Shown here in pieces: positions 21,529 to 33,815 of a stretch of 64,000 nt of DNA. Numbering within the stretch: the first letter of the stretch is position 1; each line of letters begins with the position of its first letter. A program made the translations under genes and the position numbers. The notes beneath the pieces are model-generated. The model was not told the DNA's origin and did not search any database. It saw only the letters and a list, made by a program, of their open reading frames with translations. The stretch lies in NCBI RefSeq assembly GCF_950023065.1, contig NC_088677.1, positions 32,013,230 to 32,077,229 of the forward strand, given 5' to 3'. This DNA is from Planococcus citri. Lineage: Eukaryota; Arthropoda; Insecta; Hemiptera; Pseudococcidae.

Positions 21529-24500
21529 TTACGTGTCTATGGCATTCATTTCCGACGCTTTCGTTTCTTCGCCTTCATTCTTAGGCTTAGACCATCTCAA
21601 CTTATCCTTGGAGAAAGAATTATTAACGTGAATTAAAGAGGTATGCTGATAAGTACAGTTCTTATTCATACAATGCCTATCGTATCGACAAATCTGAAAC
21701 ACGAGAAAACGACAACCGTGATTATAAAATTCCGGTGAGAAATGTTGATGTTGAAAAACCAGATGATCGCTTACTTTAGGATGCTGAAACGGGCATACTG
21801 GGTTAACACAGTTGTAATAAAATTTGCAAGGTTGCGCGCCGATAGTCGAAGGCGGTGCTGCATGCCTGCCAGAAACTGAAATAAGGGAATATTATTGTCA
21901 ATGAAGCGATGTTTTACATGATTAACTCGATAAAAATAACGTAAACGTACCTGGAACCGTCATCCTGATCGCCGTATGAAGGTAAGGACAATCGTATCTG
22001 GTACAAGCGGCATCGAATTTACATTTAGGATGCATGTACAAGCAACTGTTGCCAAATTTGCAATTGGGAAACATCCTGAAATAAAAAGGAAATCGTCAAA
22101 GTTGTACGATTTGAACAGTCTGAGGGTGAAAGTGAATTAAATACTTACTTGCAGGGAATCGTAGGATGATGGTACAAGCATTGATCTCCGGCGAGGCAAT
22201 TCGGATAGTATTTACATTGCTCGGGCAGTTTAGCTTTGACTTTACTTTCTTCAAAATCTGAGTAAAATTCTTGTTGATCGTCTGCGCAGATGAGAGATTA
22301 AACATAAGTGATAGCGTCGTAAAAATTACCGTACATAGAATTGTTATATGTTATTACTTTGACCACTTTCCACCTCCGAACTTTCATTCAATTCCATATT
22401 ATCCTCAGGATACAGCTTTGGATCTAAACCAGTTAGCGTTACAACGAAAGTCGGCATGGTTTGAGAAGGATCGTACTCTTCTACTTCAACGGGAACTTCA
22501 TTCAAGCGTGATTCTTCGCTGAAAATTACATGGAAAAAATGTCGAGAGAAGTTAGATTATTCGTTTTTTTTTCAATTTTATGATATATGGACAAGTTTTT
22601 TGAATACCTTTCATCTTCGACTTTCGGAGAAACGCTTTCATCATCATCCTGATCAATAGGGGTCAACGTATCAGGTGAAATGACTTCGACGTCGTTACTA
22701 TCGTCCTCGGTTAACACTGTAAAATTTAAATCAACCGCGTTAATTCGAACCAAGAAAATCTTCCGATGCAAATGAATGGGTCAACTTACTAGACTCCAAA
22801 TGCTCTTTGGAAGCATTCTTCATTTCTTCTTTCTTAAGGTTAGTCGAAGTTTTGTATTTGCTATCGTGGGCTTCTTTTTTCTACGTAATAAAAAATATAA
22901 AATTAATTACAAACTCCGAATTCACGTGATGACAATGGAGAGTCGAGTATCGAATATCAATGTATTATATCGTACTTTGACAGCTTCTTCTTTGGTAGTT
23001 AAAGACCTGTGAGCGTCAGCCATGGCTTTACGAATCAATGTACTTCCAACAGATCTAGCGGTAGCAGTTACTTTTGAACGATTTAGTTTTGTAGCTTTTG
23101 CAGCGGCCGCTGTAGTATTACTTGATGCGACAGGCTCATCCTTGATGTACTTCACGATCTGATTGACAACGGATTTACGAATTTTCGATTTCTCCTGCAA
23201 AAATTGTAAGTTAAGGTTCCGATATTTCAATAGATTAGAATACCGATAAGATGATCGAATATTTACATCGGGTTCTTCGGGTTCGCTGTCTTCGCTTCTA
23301 ACGTAAACGGTTCGTTTAATTTTACGCAGATCAATCGTATCATTTTTCGCTCGTGAAACTGACGAAAATCTCTCTTCACTTATTACGCTGCGCTTTCCTT
23401 CCAATTTATTCAGTATCACTCTGCCGAATTTATTTTCAACTTGTCTTTCTGCTTTCATATCAGTTATGTTCTCTCTGCGAACATGAAAGAAAAAACAAAA
23501 CTGTTAAGTAAAATTATGATTATACCTATTTCTGATTTTGTAAATTATCATTCGATACGTACGGGTGAACTCGTCTGGAATCGTTTTCTTTCTCCGTAGC
23601 GTCTTGTAAATGAATGGCATCGTTATTATGTTTGGCAGCGAGTAAGGCACGTTTCTGCGGTATTTTGTCATCTTTAGACGAACGTTCGGCAGCGTGTAAC
23701 AATGCTCGTTTTCTGTTTATCAACTCGCGCGCGTCTAGCACCGGAGATTTCTCTCTGATCTTGATTATGTTACTAGTTATGGGAGGAGAACGAGGAGGTG
23801 TGGGAGCAGGCGAAATGGATTTAGATTTATGACGACTGGGATTTTCTTCCGGCGAAGCTGACGGACGTGTTAAAGATCTAGATCTAGAACGAGATCGGAC
23901 AACTTTACGATTCCTAATCAAAATCGTTTTAGTGGGAGGTTTCGTAGGGTGCGATTCACTCTCTTTCGAATTTGAAATCGTATTCGCAACGTTTTTGTTT
24001 TCTTTGTTTTTGAATTTATCAGTTGCCGTTTTATCTGAATCATCTTTGATTGACTTCTCCGGCGGAGAATGTTTTTTATTCGAGATCGAAACGTTGACTT
24101 TGTCGATTGGTTTAGACGGTTTCTTCGAGTCGGTAGATTGCTTTTGTTTTGCTTTTGATTCGATTTCCTCGTCTGATAGAAATCCTGCGGACATGATAAA
24201 AAAGGAATTATTGAAGATTTCATCGAACAGAACCTAATTGAAAGAGACGAATTCAAGCAACGTACCGGATTCGAAATCTTCTTTAATATTGAGGAAATCA
24301 TCTTCGTCAAGAATCGATGGTTCTGATAAAATGAAAAACAAAGTGTGTCAAGAACACAAGTATAAGCCTACAAATGAAATCGATTTCAAGTATTGAATTT
24401 TCAAGAATTACCTTGGGACGATTTTTTAGTTTCAGTATTCGTATCATCCATATCGTTCTCCGAATCTAGATCCGCCGCTGGATTCGAACGGGGAGCATCT

Positions 24501-25271
24501 GTCTTGCTCGCATCGCGTGTCCGTTTGCCACCGTCTTCTGAACTTTCTTTACTGATGTTATCGACTTCAGCTTCGATGTTTTCGGTTTTGATGGATTTCC
24601 GTTTTTTACTCTCTTTCGCTGAAACATCGGTAGAAGCGGAAGATTTTCTCTTCTTCTTATGTTTTCGATCATCGTCCGATTCGGACGAACTTTTAATCGA
24701 TTTTTTAATCTTTTTCTTCTTTTCTAACGGTTTCTTTTTTTCTACTGCTAAAACATTGCGAAAGCCATTTTACGAATTATTATATGTTGGTATTCGATTA
24801 CATCGCCCAAAGAATCGCTATATAAAACATTTACCTAGATTAGCGACGGTGACTTGCTCGAGTTTGGTCCATACTGATTGCAACCAAGTAGTAAAGGTGG
24901 GTGTATTGCCACCAAGAAACAGATTCAGTTCACGATCCATTTCCGCTTTACTTCTCCGATTAGTAACCATCACCATCACATAATTAGGTAACTCTTCATC
25001 TGTAACAAACATCACAAATCGTTATAAGTAACCAACGTACTAAGGCATGAAGATATTCTGTTGGTAAACTAATATACTTACCAACGTATGCTCCTAATTC
25101 CATAAGCTTCGCTTTGATAGCGGACTGTAAAACAATAATTTCGATAAAGTGAAAAACGCTTAGCACATCATGAACAGCTGTTACCACCGTACCATGTTAC
25201 TCGAGTAATGGCGATAATGTAATATTTCTTACCTTTAATTTTTGTCCGACTTCGGCGGCTATACCTTCCAT
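21529..25271 (-). CDS. Nab2: Zinc finger CCCH protein 14 / Nab2 poly(A)-binding protein
   Basis: Fifteen exons on the minus strand (25233-25271, 25082-25124, 24835-24999, 24412-24747, 24266-24322, 23563-24184, 23267-23474, 22976-23194, 22790-22880, 22608-22716, 22358-22518, 22149-22281, 21951-22075, 21775-21875, 21529-21693) keep one frame for 857 residues. Residues 1-82 form the PWI-like N-terminal domain (IAAEVGQKLKSAIKAKLMELGAYVDEELPNYVMVMV). A long charged, Ser/Lys/Arg-rich middle follows, with an RSRSRSRS tract and basic nuclear-signal-like clusters. The C-terminus holds five tandem CCCH fingers, from CKYYPNCLAGDQCLYHH to CRYDRHCMNKNCTYQH. This layout is diagnostic of ZC3H14/dNab2, which binds poly(A) in the nucleus and restrains tail length and splicing; its loss affects neurons in flies and humans. 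The length is between human (about 736) and fly (about 1000) forms. Confidence 0.93.
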
Positions 25272-25608
25272 TTTAGATAGTTCGAAATTGGCTACAATTG
25301 TAATCTATTCACGAACAGGCCCTCATTTCAATTGCATTCACTTGTTATAATCAATTACCTAGTTAACAAGAAATTAGGAATCCTCTTAGCCGAATTTTTG
25401 CTATTTCGTTTCTCCAAACACAATCATTAGACACAAACTGACTTCTTTTTCCAAAATTTTCCAAATAAATTATGAAGTTTTCTGTTCTGAAACTTTGACA
25501 ATATAAATTCGATTTATTGTGACTGTAACTGATAAGTTGCCATCGATGTATCGAAATCGAATGTTTCGCGTAAGTTGAGATTCTATATTCACCACGTTTC
25601 GGCCAGAG

Positions 25609-26533
25609 CAATACCACCTATAGTAAAAGGCCTGAGCCAATACCACCTATAGTAAAAGGCCTGAGCGCTGAATCGTTATCACCTTCTGACGTCACCACTA
25701 GTAGATGGCTCGATTGTGTTTACCATTTGAATTTTAACGTACATTTAATGGCGAGTTCGTGAAATAGAGTAAAACTTTCGTTAAAAACGTTATTAAAATG
25801 ATGACATTTTAATTAATATTCGTTCTAAAATGTGGTGTAGGGATGAGATATTGTTGTTTTCAACTACTGGTGGTGTTGGATTACTTTATTTTTGTACAAA
25901 AGTGAATTTTTCGCGATCTGTTTGTGTTGTGACATTGTGTGATTCGGATGTGTAGATATCTTGTGAAGTGCATAAAAATGAAAACTGATGTGTATTAGTG
26001 CCTGTGTTTTACTGGAATAACATCGCAGTGAAATGAATAGTGAACCATATAATCTAAAATGCGTTTTAAATCTGCATTGTGAATACAACCATCCAACTAC
26101 AATGGATGGATAAGGTTATCTAATCAAGAATCAAGAAACCATCAACATCTCAAACCAATTAGATGATTTTAGTGGGATTTTGACAAGATTCGACGATTAT
26201 TTAATTATATTTCACCAGTGAGTGTTGTAATATCCGCCAAAAGGTATAATTTTGTCAAGTTTATGTATAACTTTCATCTTTAATGTTGAAAAACAGTGTT
26301 GTTTATAACCTAATTTCTTCATTTTTTTTCATTAAAATCATTCCTACATGATCATAAATTCATTATTCATGTAGATAAAATATGAAAAATAAAATTTTCG
26401 CAGGATTTAATTCGTTTGAGTGCATTTTTCATTCAATTCTATAGTGTATTATAATATGTTAGATACGTAAGTACTACCAAGTAGCGATGACGTCACAAAA
26501 CAGCGCTCAGGCCTTTTACTATAGGTGGTATTG
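25609..26533. mobile_element. DNA-transposon-like element with 33 bp perfect inverted ends
   Basis: The right end (26501-26533) is the exact reverse complement of 25638-25670, which begins CAATACCACCTATAGTAAAA. The first 28 bases of the left end occur twice in tandem (25609-25636 and 25638-25665), so the left terminus is duplicated. The interior (about 830 bp) has no recognisable transposase. Subterminal GACGTCAC occurs near both ends. No clear target-site duplication was found. It lies about 340 bp upstream of the ZC3H14 start codon and may influence its promoter. Confidence 0.78.
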
Positions 26534-27556
26534 CTTGAAAACCGCTTCCATGCAACAATCAATACCTATCAAAATGAAGTATCAATTTATCAAGTCAGCT
26601 GAGTAAAAATATACGAACGCGACAGTCTGCGACCTTGAATTTTCTCTGGAAAACTGCACAATTCGAGCGAAATATTATACCTAAATTACAGAGGTAACTC
26701 ACTCTTGCCCTTGATAAATAACTCATTTTCAAATCCAACTGGTCACTGATTGTCGCAACTCACAATCTCAAGTCAGTTGAAAAATTACACGACTGTCGAC
26801 TGATTATCAATTTCAATTTTCAAATACAATTTTCATTTTTCAGTAGGTACCTTAGTTTAACCATTGATGCACCAAATTTATCTGTACTAAAATTGCTATA
26901 CTGCGCACGAAAAAATGCTGACGCTTATTAGAGACAACAAGTTATTTTATTTAAAAAATTCAACAATAATATTTATTTACAACGCTAATAGGTACAAAAA
27001 AATTAGGTAACAATTTTCTGCGAATCGATACAGTCGAGTTATTTTATTATTATAACAATAGAACGCCGATTTCTGACGAATGTCTCAATTTACAAAATAT
27101 TACCTTTTGTGAACTCTATTTTCATTCAACTTGGTCTCTCAATACGGAAAAATGTGAACAAAATGTTATGAAGATGAAATGAATCAAGCAGTGATGGACA
27201 ATAATAGTTACTAGTACATAATATGATCACATTTTTGCGCGTAGTAATGAGAGCTGAGAGGTCAAGTTGAATGGAACAGAGTTCGGATGAATTCGAACTT
27301 CGTTATGATTTTTAAAAAAAAGTAACGACACGAGCAACAAGAGTAATGAAAATTTAAAGTTTGAACGATCCACTCGTTTAATTCGCTATTTTATCACTCT
27401 TAGAGTGCTATCATATTTTTAGATCGAAATAAATCGCTAAGAATAGAGTTGGTCACCGGATAAACAGTGTCACGCGAGTGAATATTTTCGTCAAAATTCG
27501 TTAAACATTTTAAATGAGAAAAAAATGTAAGGTAACCTCCCAGGAAACGTCAGCAT
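26534..27556. other. Intergenic, no gene seen
   Basis: AT-rich sequence without supported frames. It probably contains the 3' UTR of the sushi-domain gene on the minus strand and upstream sequence of ZC3H14. Confidence 0.45.
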
Positions 27557-30138
27557 TTATTTATTACCACTGGCGCTACGAATGTGTATATTAGCTCCAC
27601 CAGATTGATTCTCGTTCTCCGTTTCGTATTCTTCGAGCAGTGGAAATCCTTCAAACATGATTATTTTTTTTTTATTAAACCGATATATTTTCAGTGAAAT
27701 GAAATTATATGATTTGAAAATATTCACCTTCTGTAATGACTGAACACGCGTCGAACGATGCTAAAGATCCGCACATGGCTCGACAAGACGGATTCTGCGA
27801 TACACTACCGATCGTGTGCGCAGAAACGTTATCCAAAGTGTTGGCTGATACTTCGCTAATGGCCATCGTATCCGTACTGCCCATCATATCTCGGTTAGAA
27901 GCGTGATTTTGTAATAACCTGTATAATGAACACACAGAAACGCATTATTATTTAGAAAGGTCTCTAGAAGTTATGATGTAATGTGGAAAATTATTAATTG
28001 ATTGGAAAGTAGAATGCTGGAAAAATGATGGGGTTTCAGTGAACGGACTCGTTACCCTAAGTCTAAAATCGCAACATTCGAAAACTATAAATAAATTGAA
28101 AATAATTACCCAGAACGATATCGAATGGACTCGGACGGTTGACTGCTGAACCGTACGTTCCGTTGATTCGTACCGCTGCCGGAATCGTTGTTAATTCCAT
28201 CGTTGGTGCTATTAAGACCACTGCCATTGGCCATCGGTATATCGCAATTACTAACCGCGCAGCTGTAAGTTCCTTCGAAGTGAGTACCGCTAGAAATACA
28301 TTCGTTAGCTGCCGTATTATTCGGACCACTTCTATCTTGCCGTAACACTTCGTCATACGTTGGCAAATGATGCTGCTGTAGTATATAACAGTAAACATTG
28401 TTGAAGTTATCGTCATATACAACACATTATAGAAAATACCTTATCGACTAAGACCAACCTGTTCAACTTGAATACCGTCGGCAAAAGCGATAAATGCCGT
28501 TCTACCATAAGTATTTGGTCTAATAAAGGGACTCGCCGCTGCCACCGGATTTGGTATGGGTCTGGATTCAGAGCGAGCCGTCCTTCGTCTGTGGCGCAGG
28601 TACAAATAACGTTGGCGACACATGCTCAATGAGCAAATCGCCACCATGATAGACGTGATACCAAATATAGCGAATAAAATACACATTAGCAAGCCACCGG
28701 TGGTCAGGTGGAAATAGTCGTCGTAGTTATTCCTTAAACCTGCGAGAAGAAAAATGAAATTTTTTATCGGTTGTAGATACACGAATTAGGGGCATTCGAT
28801 GGGGAAAACTAACCGTAAAATAGCGACGACTCCGGATGACAAGTGGGAAGAGCGTTTGGAGCCCAGCATCCGTTTTCTTCACATCGCAACGTCAGCTGAG
28901 CAAAATTTTTGGGAAACGTGACGTATCCGGCATCGCAGGTATACATAACTTCGTAAGAGATCGGATAACTCGCTTCGAACATGGGACTGATGATGGAACC
29001 GTGAGATATATCAGGCGGAGGAAAGCAGGTTTCAACTTTCACTACGGATAGAACATTTTTAGTACATTTTCAGTCCAGGATTCTCAAAAGAAAGTGCAAT
29101 ATATCACCCACCACAGCTGGGTACAGATCCTTTCCATGATCCGTTGTCGCAACGTATAATGGATGCAACGCAGGGATTTTTCGAATCGCGGTAACCCGAA
29201 TTACAATTCACTTCGAATGTAGCTCCAGGTAATGCATCGTTTGCTCGTTGTTTTCCGCGTATCAAGGTCCACAACGTATTGGGAACTTTCGGCGGTGGAG
29301 AACACGCTTGTAATTGTTCAGTTTCTGAAACAAGCCAAACAAGAAATATGTTAGTACATGCCATGGATGCTTATCAGTGCTTCGAATGAGTTGGGCATTA
29401 CCTTTGAACGTTGGCGTACAGAAGGGAGTCTTTTTCGGATGCCATTCGCCATTAGAATCGCAAGTAAGGACCGATGGTCCCATCAAAGTGTAATCATGCT
29501 TACACGAGTACTCAATTTTGTTTCCCACTCTGAACGAACGTTCCGCCTGCTCCGGGGGTGATGGCTGGTAGAATCCGTTTGGAATAGTATCTGGTCTCGC
29601 ACAAATTACATCGGATAACGGAACTAGACAAAAATACAAATGATACTCGATAACTCTAACGACAAAAATCGATGACGAATAATGTCGTAAATCAAGTTTA
29701 GCAATACTTACTGCAAGATGGATTCGTATTAGTCCAAGATCCATTGATACAGTACCTAAATGATTCCGCAGGATCTAATTTATAACCTTGCTGACAACTG
29801 TACCGAATTTCGGTTCCATTTGAAAGTTTATTTAGACTATTTCTTAAAGAACTAATCTCTAAAGCTCCATTCATCACGTAATTTGGAAAATCGCAGTCTA
29901 TGGACTTTAGTTTAACGTTGGCACTGCCACCTGCAACAAAATTCACACACATCGTTTTTAACCAGCGGTAATTTATTGAAATTGATATCACTGACGCTAT
30001 CAATAATTCATTTTCTAGTGATTTTGACAACACAATACACACAAAGATACTGAATTCATTTTCAATCTTACCATAACTGTTTGATTTACACAAAGTAAAA
30101 CACGTAGTAGTAACCATCACAAATTCTAAAAGCCACAT
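27557..30138 (-). CDS. Four-sushi (CCP) domain single-pass membrane protein
   Basis: Nine exons (30072-30138, 29712-29930, 29402-29623, 29112-29324, 28814-29041, 28459-28739, 28110-28375, 27728-27918, 27557-27648) give 592 residues. Residues 1-22 are a hydrophobic signal sequence. Four CCP modules follow, each coded by one exon with the four expected cysteines and the Gly-Trp or Gly-x-Trp before the last Cys (GSWTNTNPSC, GEWHPKKTPFC, GSWKGSVPSC, GCWAPNALPTC). One membrane span lies at about 331-356 (GLLMCILFAIFGITSIMVAI), then a basic stop (RHRRRTAR). The cytoplasmic tail has about 235 residues. It contains LPTYDEVL, an LPxY motif of the kind bound by Nedd4-family WW domains. The phase-1 CCP exons are typical of modular surface proteins. 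The last intron (27649-27727) has a weak acceptor; without it the protein would end at 27705. Specific orthology not determined. Confidence 0.85.
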
Positions 30139-32541
30139 TGTTATTCAGATAAACACGAATATGCTGGACGAGATGAAAACAGCACTATGGACATATATTT
30201 TTGCAACTTTCTCCAAAGTGTCACTAAACACGTTTTGTTAGTCGAAATTAAAATTACAAGTCTATTTATAATGAAGGCTGGAACTTTTTGCCCTTTGAAT
30301 CACCATCCTCGCGTAATTTCACTTTTATTACATTTTGAATAAAAATTACTTGACATTCATTTAAATAATGTTTCCATCTTTTCCATTAGAGAAAAAAACT
30401 CACGATAATCAAATAATTAAACGAGTGATAACTGCAGTACCATTCCTATTTTCGTTTGTATTCGTATTCCTTGTTTTATTTTTCACTTCTCCTCACCCCT
30501 GCGCTCCTCCTTTGGCAATATCTGGAGTATATCATTGGTTGATTGGTGCTAAAATCACTGGGTTTCACACTGTCTGAAATATGAACAGTGTGATGGTCCG
30601 CGCAATGTCGTTCCTTGTACTTGAAGAGCTTTTCAAATTTGAAATTTCCAGTTTTCTTCCAAATTCCATCTCGGCGATGGTGCATAATTTTCTCTGTCTC
30701 TGTATTTTGAATTTCGAAATCGCATGTAGCATTTACTAACCTAGTTTCGACGCTCGAATTCCAAGTCGAAGCAGTAATAGTAATACCGAATACTGACTTC
30801 ATTTCATCTCAGCGAGATGGTTTATCTACTTGAGAAAGATACCTACCAAAAGAAATTGAGTAATTTGACTCAAATTTGAGTAAGGCAAGGCAAGCATTAA
30901 GCAGTGACCAGTAAGTAGAAGTATTGATTTGAAGTAAGGTAGAAGAAGACAACAGCGATAGACATTAGATTTTTTGAAAAATAACCAATTTGCCAAAAAA
31001 AATTATCACCAAGTGACCTTTTAATGGACCTTGGACCACTACCACTATTCTTATGAAAATGCTGAATGGTCCCTCAAGGGGCCATTCCAAGAATGCAAAT
31101 ACGAACTTCCCCTCCTCTCAGAACCACTTTGACTTTGCCATCATTCAAAATACCTACTAGTACCTACCTCAAACTCAACTCAACAGACTGTTTTACAGTT
31201 CAGGAACAAACTGGTCTCTCAGAGCCAGACAGACTAATTTGCGAATTGCAGAATTGAAAACACAAAGTGGTTTGATTTTTCACTTTCAGTACAGCTGTTG
31301 GTCTATAAATAATAAATATACAAACTGGTCCTCGGTGGACCACTTTGTAAATAAAAATACAAATTGGTTCCTGAATGAACCAATAAAAAAAAATGAAAAT
31401 AACTTCTAAACTTCACCAAGTTCGAGTACCTATTTGTCTTTAGGCCTCCACCATGATGAATGATCCAAGAAATCCAAGAAGTGAACAGAAGCTCGTGTGC
31501 CTACTTAGTATTATAGTTCATTCATTTTGTGTCTCCTATTTGTGTCCATGCTCAAAAATTCTTCTGGTCTGGTACTTACTCATTTTTCATTAATGCGGAT
31601 GAAAATGAACGATCGCAAATTCGCAATTAACATTTTAGCTATTCAGTAAGTCTATGCTGAATTTGAAATAAAACAAATGAGTCGATAAGAAAAAAATTGA
31701 TATAATTTGATAAAATAAGATAATAACTTTTAAACATTTACAGGATAATGGATATAAAATATAATTTCACGAACAAAAATAAACCAATAATCATTTAGTG
31801 GAAGATGGCATATAAATTGTAAACCTCAAAAAGAAATCACGAATAATAATAAAATTGATCACGTTCAACGAACTTACACAAATTGAAATAAAGAATGTTG
31901 AAATTTTGCGCGATTAAAGTATCGATTTTAAAATGTGCGATAAAACAGAACATCAATATAACTCTCCTTCAAAAAAACAATAATAAATCATAAAGATTAA
32001 AAAATACATAACTTGAAACACACAGGACATGGTATGGTATCAACAAAAACATAGATGAAACACTCACTGGGAAAATTTTCAAAACGAATGAAACGGCAAT
32101 GAGAATAATAACAAATTAAAAACAAATCACAAAATATGAACATTACGTAATAAAATCAAATAATATATATATAATATAATACGAAGAAAAATTCAAAACA
32201 AAATTACGAAGCTATCAAAAAATTACAGAGAACAGTTGATTTAACGTAGAATATATAAATGCAAGAATAAAATTAAAATATAATGCTTAAGTAGCAGTGA
32301 TGTGATGCGGCGACGATTATATAAACTAATATAAGTAGAAAGACGAGAAAATAACATTTGTTTATCGAAAATTCGATCAATATTCGAATATTTTTCGAAA
32401 TCAAAAATTACTTGAAAATGAATCACAAGATTTTGATTATCTATGTATACTCTACCGATGCAATGATTGAAAACATTAAAATATATAACCAACTAGATAT
32501 AATCACATCTTCATAGAGGTATTTTTGAGGTGACGTTTATC
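30139..32541. other. Intergenic, probably with Ras (-) 3' UTR
   Basis: No coding frame is supported. The part from about 31600 to 32541 is very AT-rich, directly follows the stop codon of the minus-strand Ras gene and is a likely 3' UTR. Around 31060-31400 there are several copies of short GGTCC/TGGACC-type phrases, without clear structure. Confidence 0.45.
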
Positions 32542-33108
32542 TCACAGCAATGAGCATTTCGATAGCCATTTAGGTTTCTTATGTCCTGGTTTCTTATTTC
32601 TCAATTCTTTATCCTTTCGAATTTCACGAACTAAGGTGTAAAAAGCATCATCAACACCCATTCTAGTCTTAGCTGACGTTTCTATGCAGGGAATTTTAAA
32701 TTGGGCGGCGAGTTCCTTCGCTTCGGTCATTTTGACAGTCCATTGAGGTAAATCGCATTTATTGCCTACTAAAACCATCGGCACTTCTTCCGCATCTTTG
32801 ACACGTTTTATCTGCTCACGATACGTATGGATGTCTTCAAACGACTTTGCGTTATTCACCGCAAACACTAGCAGAAAACCTTCGCCAGTTCTCATGTACT
32901 GATCTCGCATCGCTGAATATTCTTCTTGACCAGCAGTGTCCAAGATATCTAGTAGACAGGTTTCAGCATCGATCACTACCTGTTTGCGGTAGGAGTCCTC
33001 AATCGTCGGGTCGTACTCATCGACGAAATGATTCTGGATGAGCTGAATAGTCAGGGCACTTTTGCCGACGCCTCCGGCGCCGACAACCACCAATTTGTAC
33101 TCCGTCAT
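32542..33108 (-). CDS. Ras: Ras1-type small GTPase, copy A (CAAX CSLL)
   Basis: An intronless 188-residue Ras. The ATG at 33108 gives the conserved MTEYKLVVVG start; an open extension upstream begins with GTG and is not used. All G-box elements are intact: GAGGVGKS P-loop with Gly12/Gly13, switch I YDPTIEDSYRKQ, DTAGQEEYSAM with Gln61, GNKCD, and ETSAK. The effector region is identical to K/H/N-Ras and fly Ras85D. The hypervariable tail is basic (RNKKPGHKKPKWLSK) and ends CSLL; Leu in the last position favours geranylgeranylation. It acts at the plasma membrane upstream of Raf/MAPK. It differs from copy B mainly in the 120-150 region (LPQWTVKMTEAKELAAQFK) and the tail. Silent sites differ widely from copy B, so the duplication is not recent. 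Confidence 0.97.
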   Translation of the reverse strand: MTEYKLVVVGAGGVGKSALTIQLIQNHFVDEYDPTIEDSYRKQVVIDAETCLLDILDTAGQEEYSAMRDQYMRTGEGFLLVFAVNNAKSFEDIHTYREQIKRVKDAEEVPMVLVGNKCDLPQWTVKMTEAKELAAQFKIPCIETSAKTRMGVDDAFYTLVREIRKDKELRNKKPGHKKPKWLSKCSLL

Positions 33109-33815
33109 ATTGTCTTTTAACACGGTATTATTAATGAATCAGATTACTTACAGCACCCATAACATTCGAAAATTAACATCGTTTGCTGAACACTTCGTAA
33201 CACAACATGGTTATTAAAAATCACTATCAATTTTCAATTAATTACTAATCAAAAGTACCGAAACTTTTACACTGGTTATTTCTATTAATGAGTACTGGTG
33301 CAAGTTGCTAGATAACCTATGAACTATTATAAATTAACTAAATTTTTCTAATACGAAGAACAAAGATGATGAAGAAAAAATTATCATCTCATTGGAATTG
33401 CATTCGAGATAACCACAATCATGACTCAACATCACATCGAAAACATCTGGCAGTCGATATCGAAACCTTCGAATCGATTTAAAAATAATTATTCTGTAGT
33501 TAGCTCTTCTAGCGTTCCAAAATCCAAACATCAAGTTTTTGCTAGCGTTCCATTTGAAATTTTTCGCAATTAATTTTTTCGATGTTTCATGTTTGGCAAT
33601 TGGCACCGTTTTATCGTCTGTGACACTTGAAAATTGGTGTTCTTGGTGTTCACTTGGTGTTTTGTTTGTTTGTTTCGAAATGGAGTAACAATTTTGTAAA
33701 TAACACTGTTAAAAGATTAATGATTTATCGATATTTAAATTCTTGATGGAACTAATAGTAAAGTAAATCGAAATAATTTTCTACAAAATGCTATCATCGG
33801 TTTGACTGCCTAGTG
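33109..33815. promoter_or_regulatory. Bidirectional intergenic region between two Ras genes
   Basis: The 707 bp between the two start codons must hold the promoters or 5' UTRs of both genes unless upstream exons lie elsewhere. No TATA box is obvious. A six-codon upstream ORF (33788-33805, ATG to TGA) sits 10 bases before the copy B ATG and could reduce its translation. A CTGCCTAG just before that ATG could be a splice acceptor for a 5' UTR exon. Confidence 0.45.

Noticed and set aside
24393..24983. 196-codon open frame antisense to ZC3H14
   Set aside because: Lies exactly opposite a Ser/Lys-rich coding exon; composition mirrors that exon and it runs across a splice junction.
27705..27727. 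Alternative C-terminus of the sushi-domain protein (ending EYFQII)
   Set aside because: Reads into a predicted intron; the downstream exon gives a longer coding-like tail. Kept only as an alternative because the acceptor is weak.
33109..33123. Upstream extension of Ras copy A by five codons
   Set aside because: Begins with GTG; the conserved Ras start MTEYK has its own ATG at 33108.
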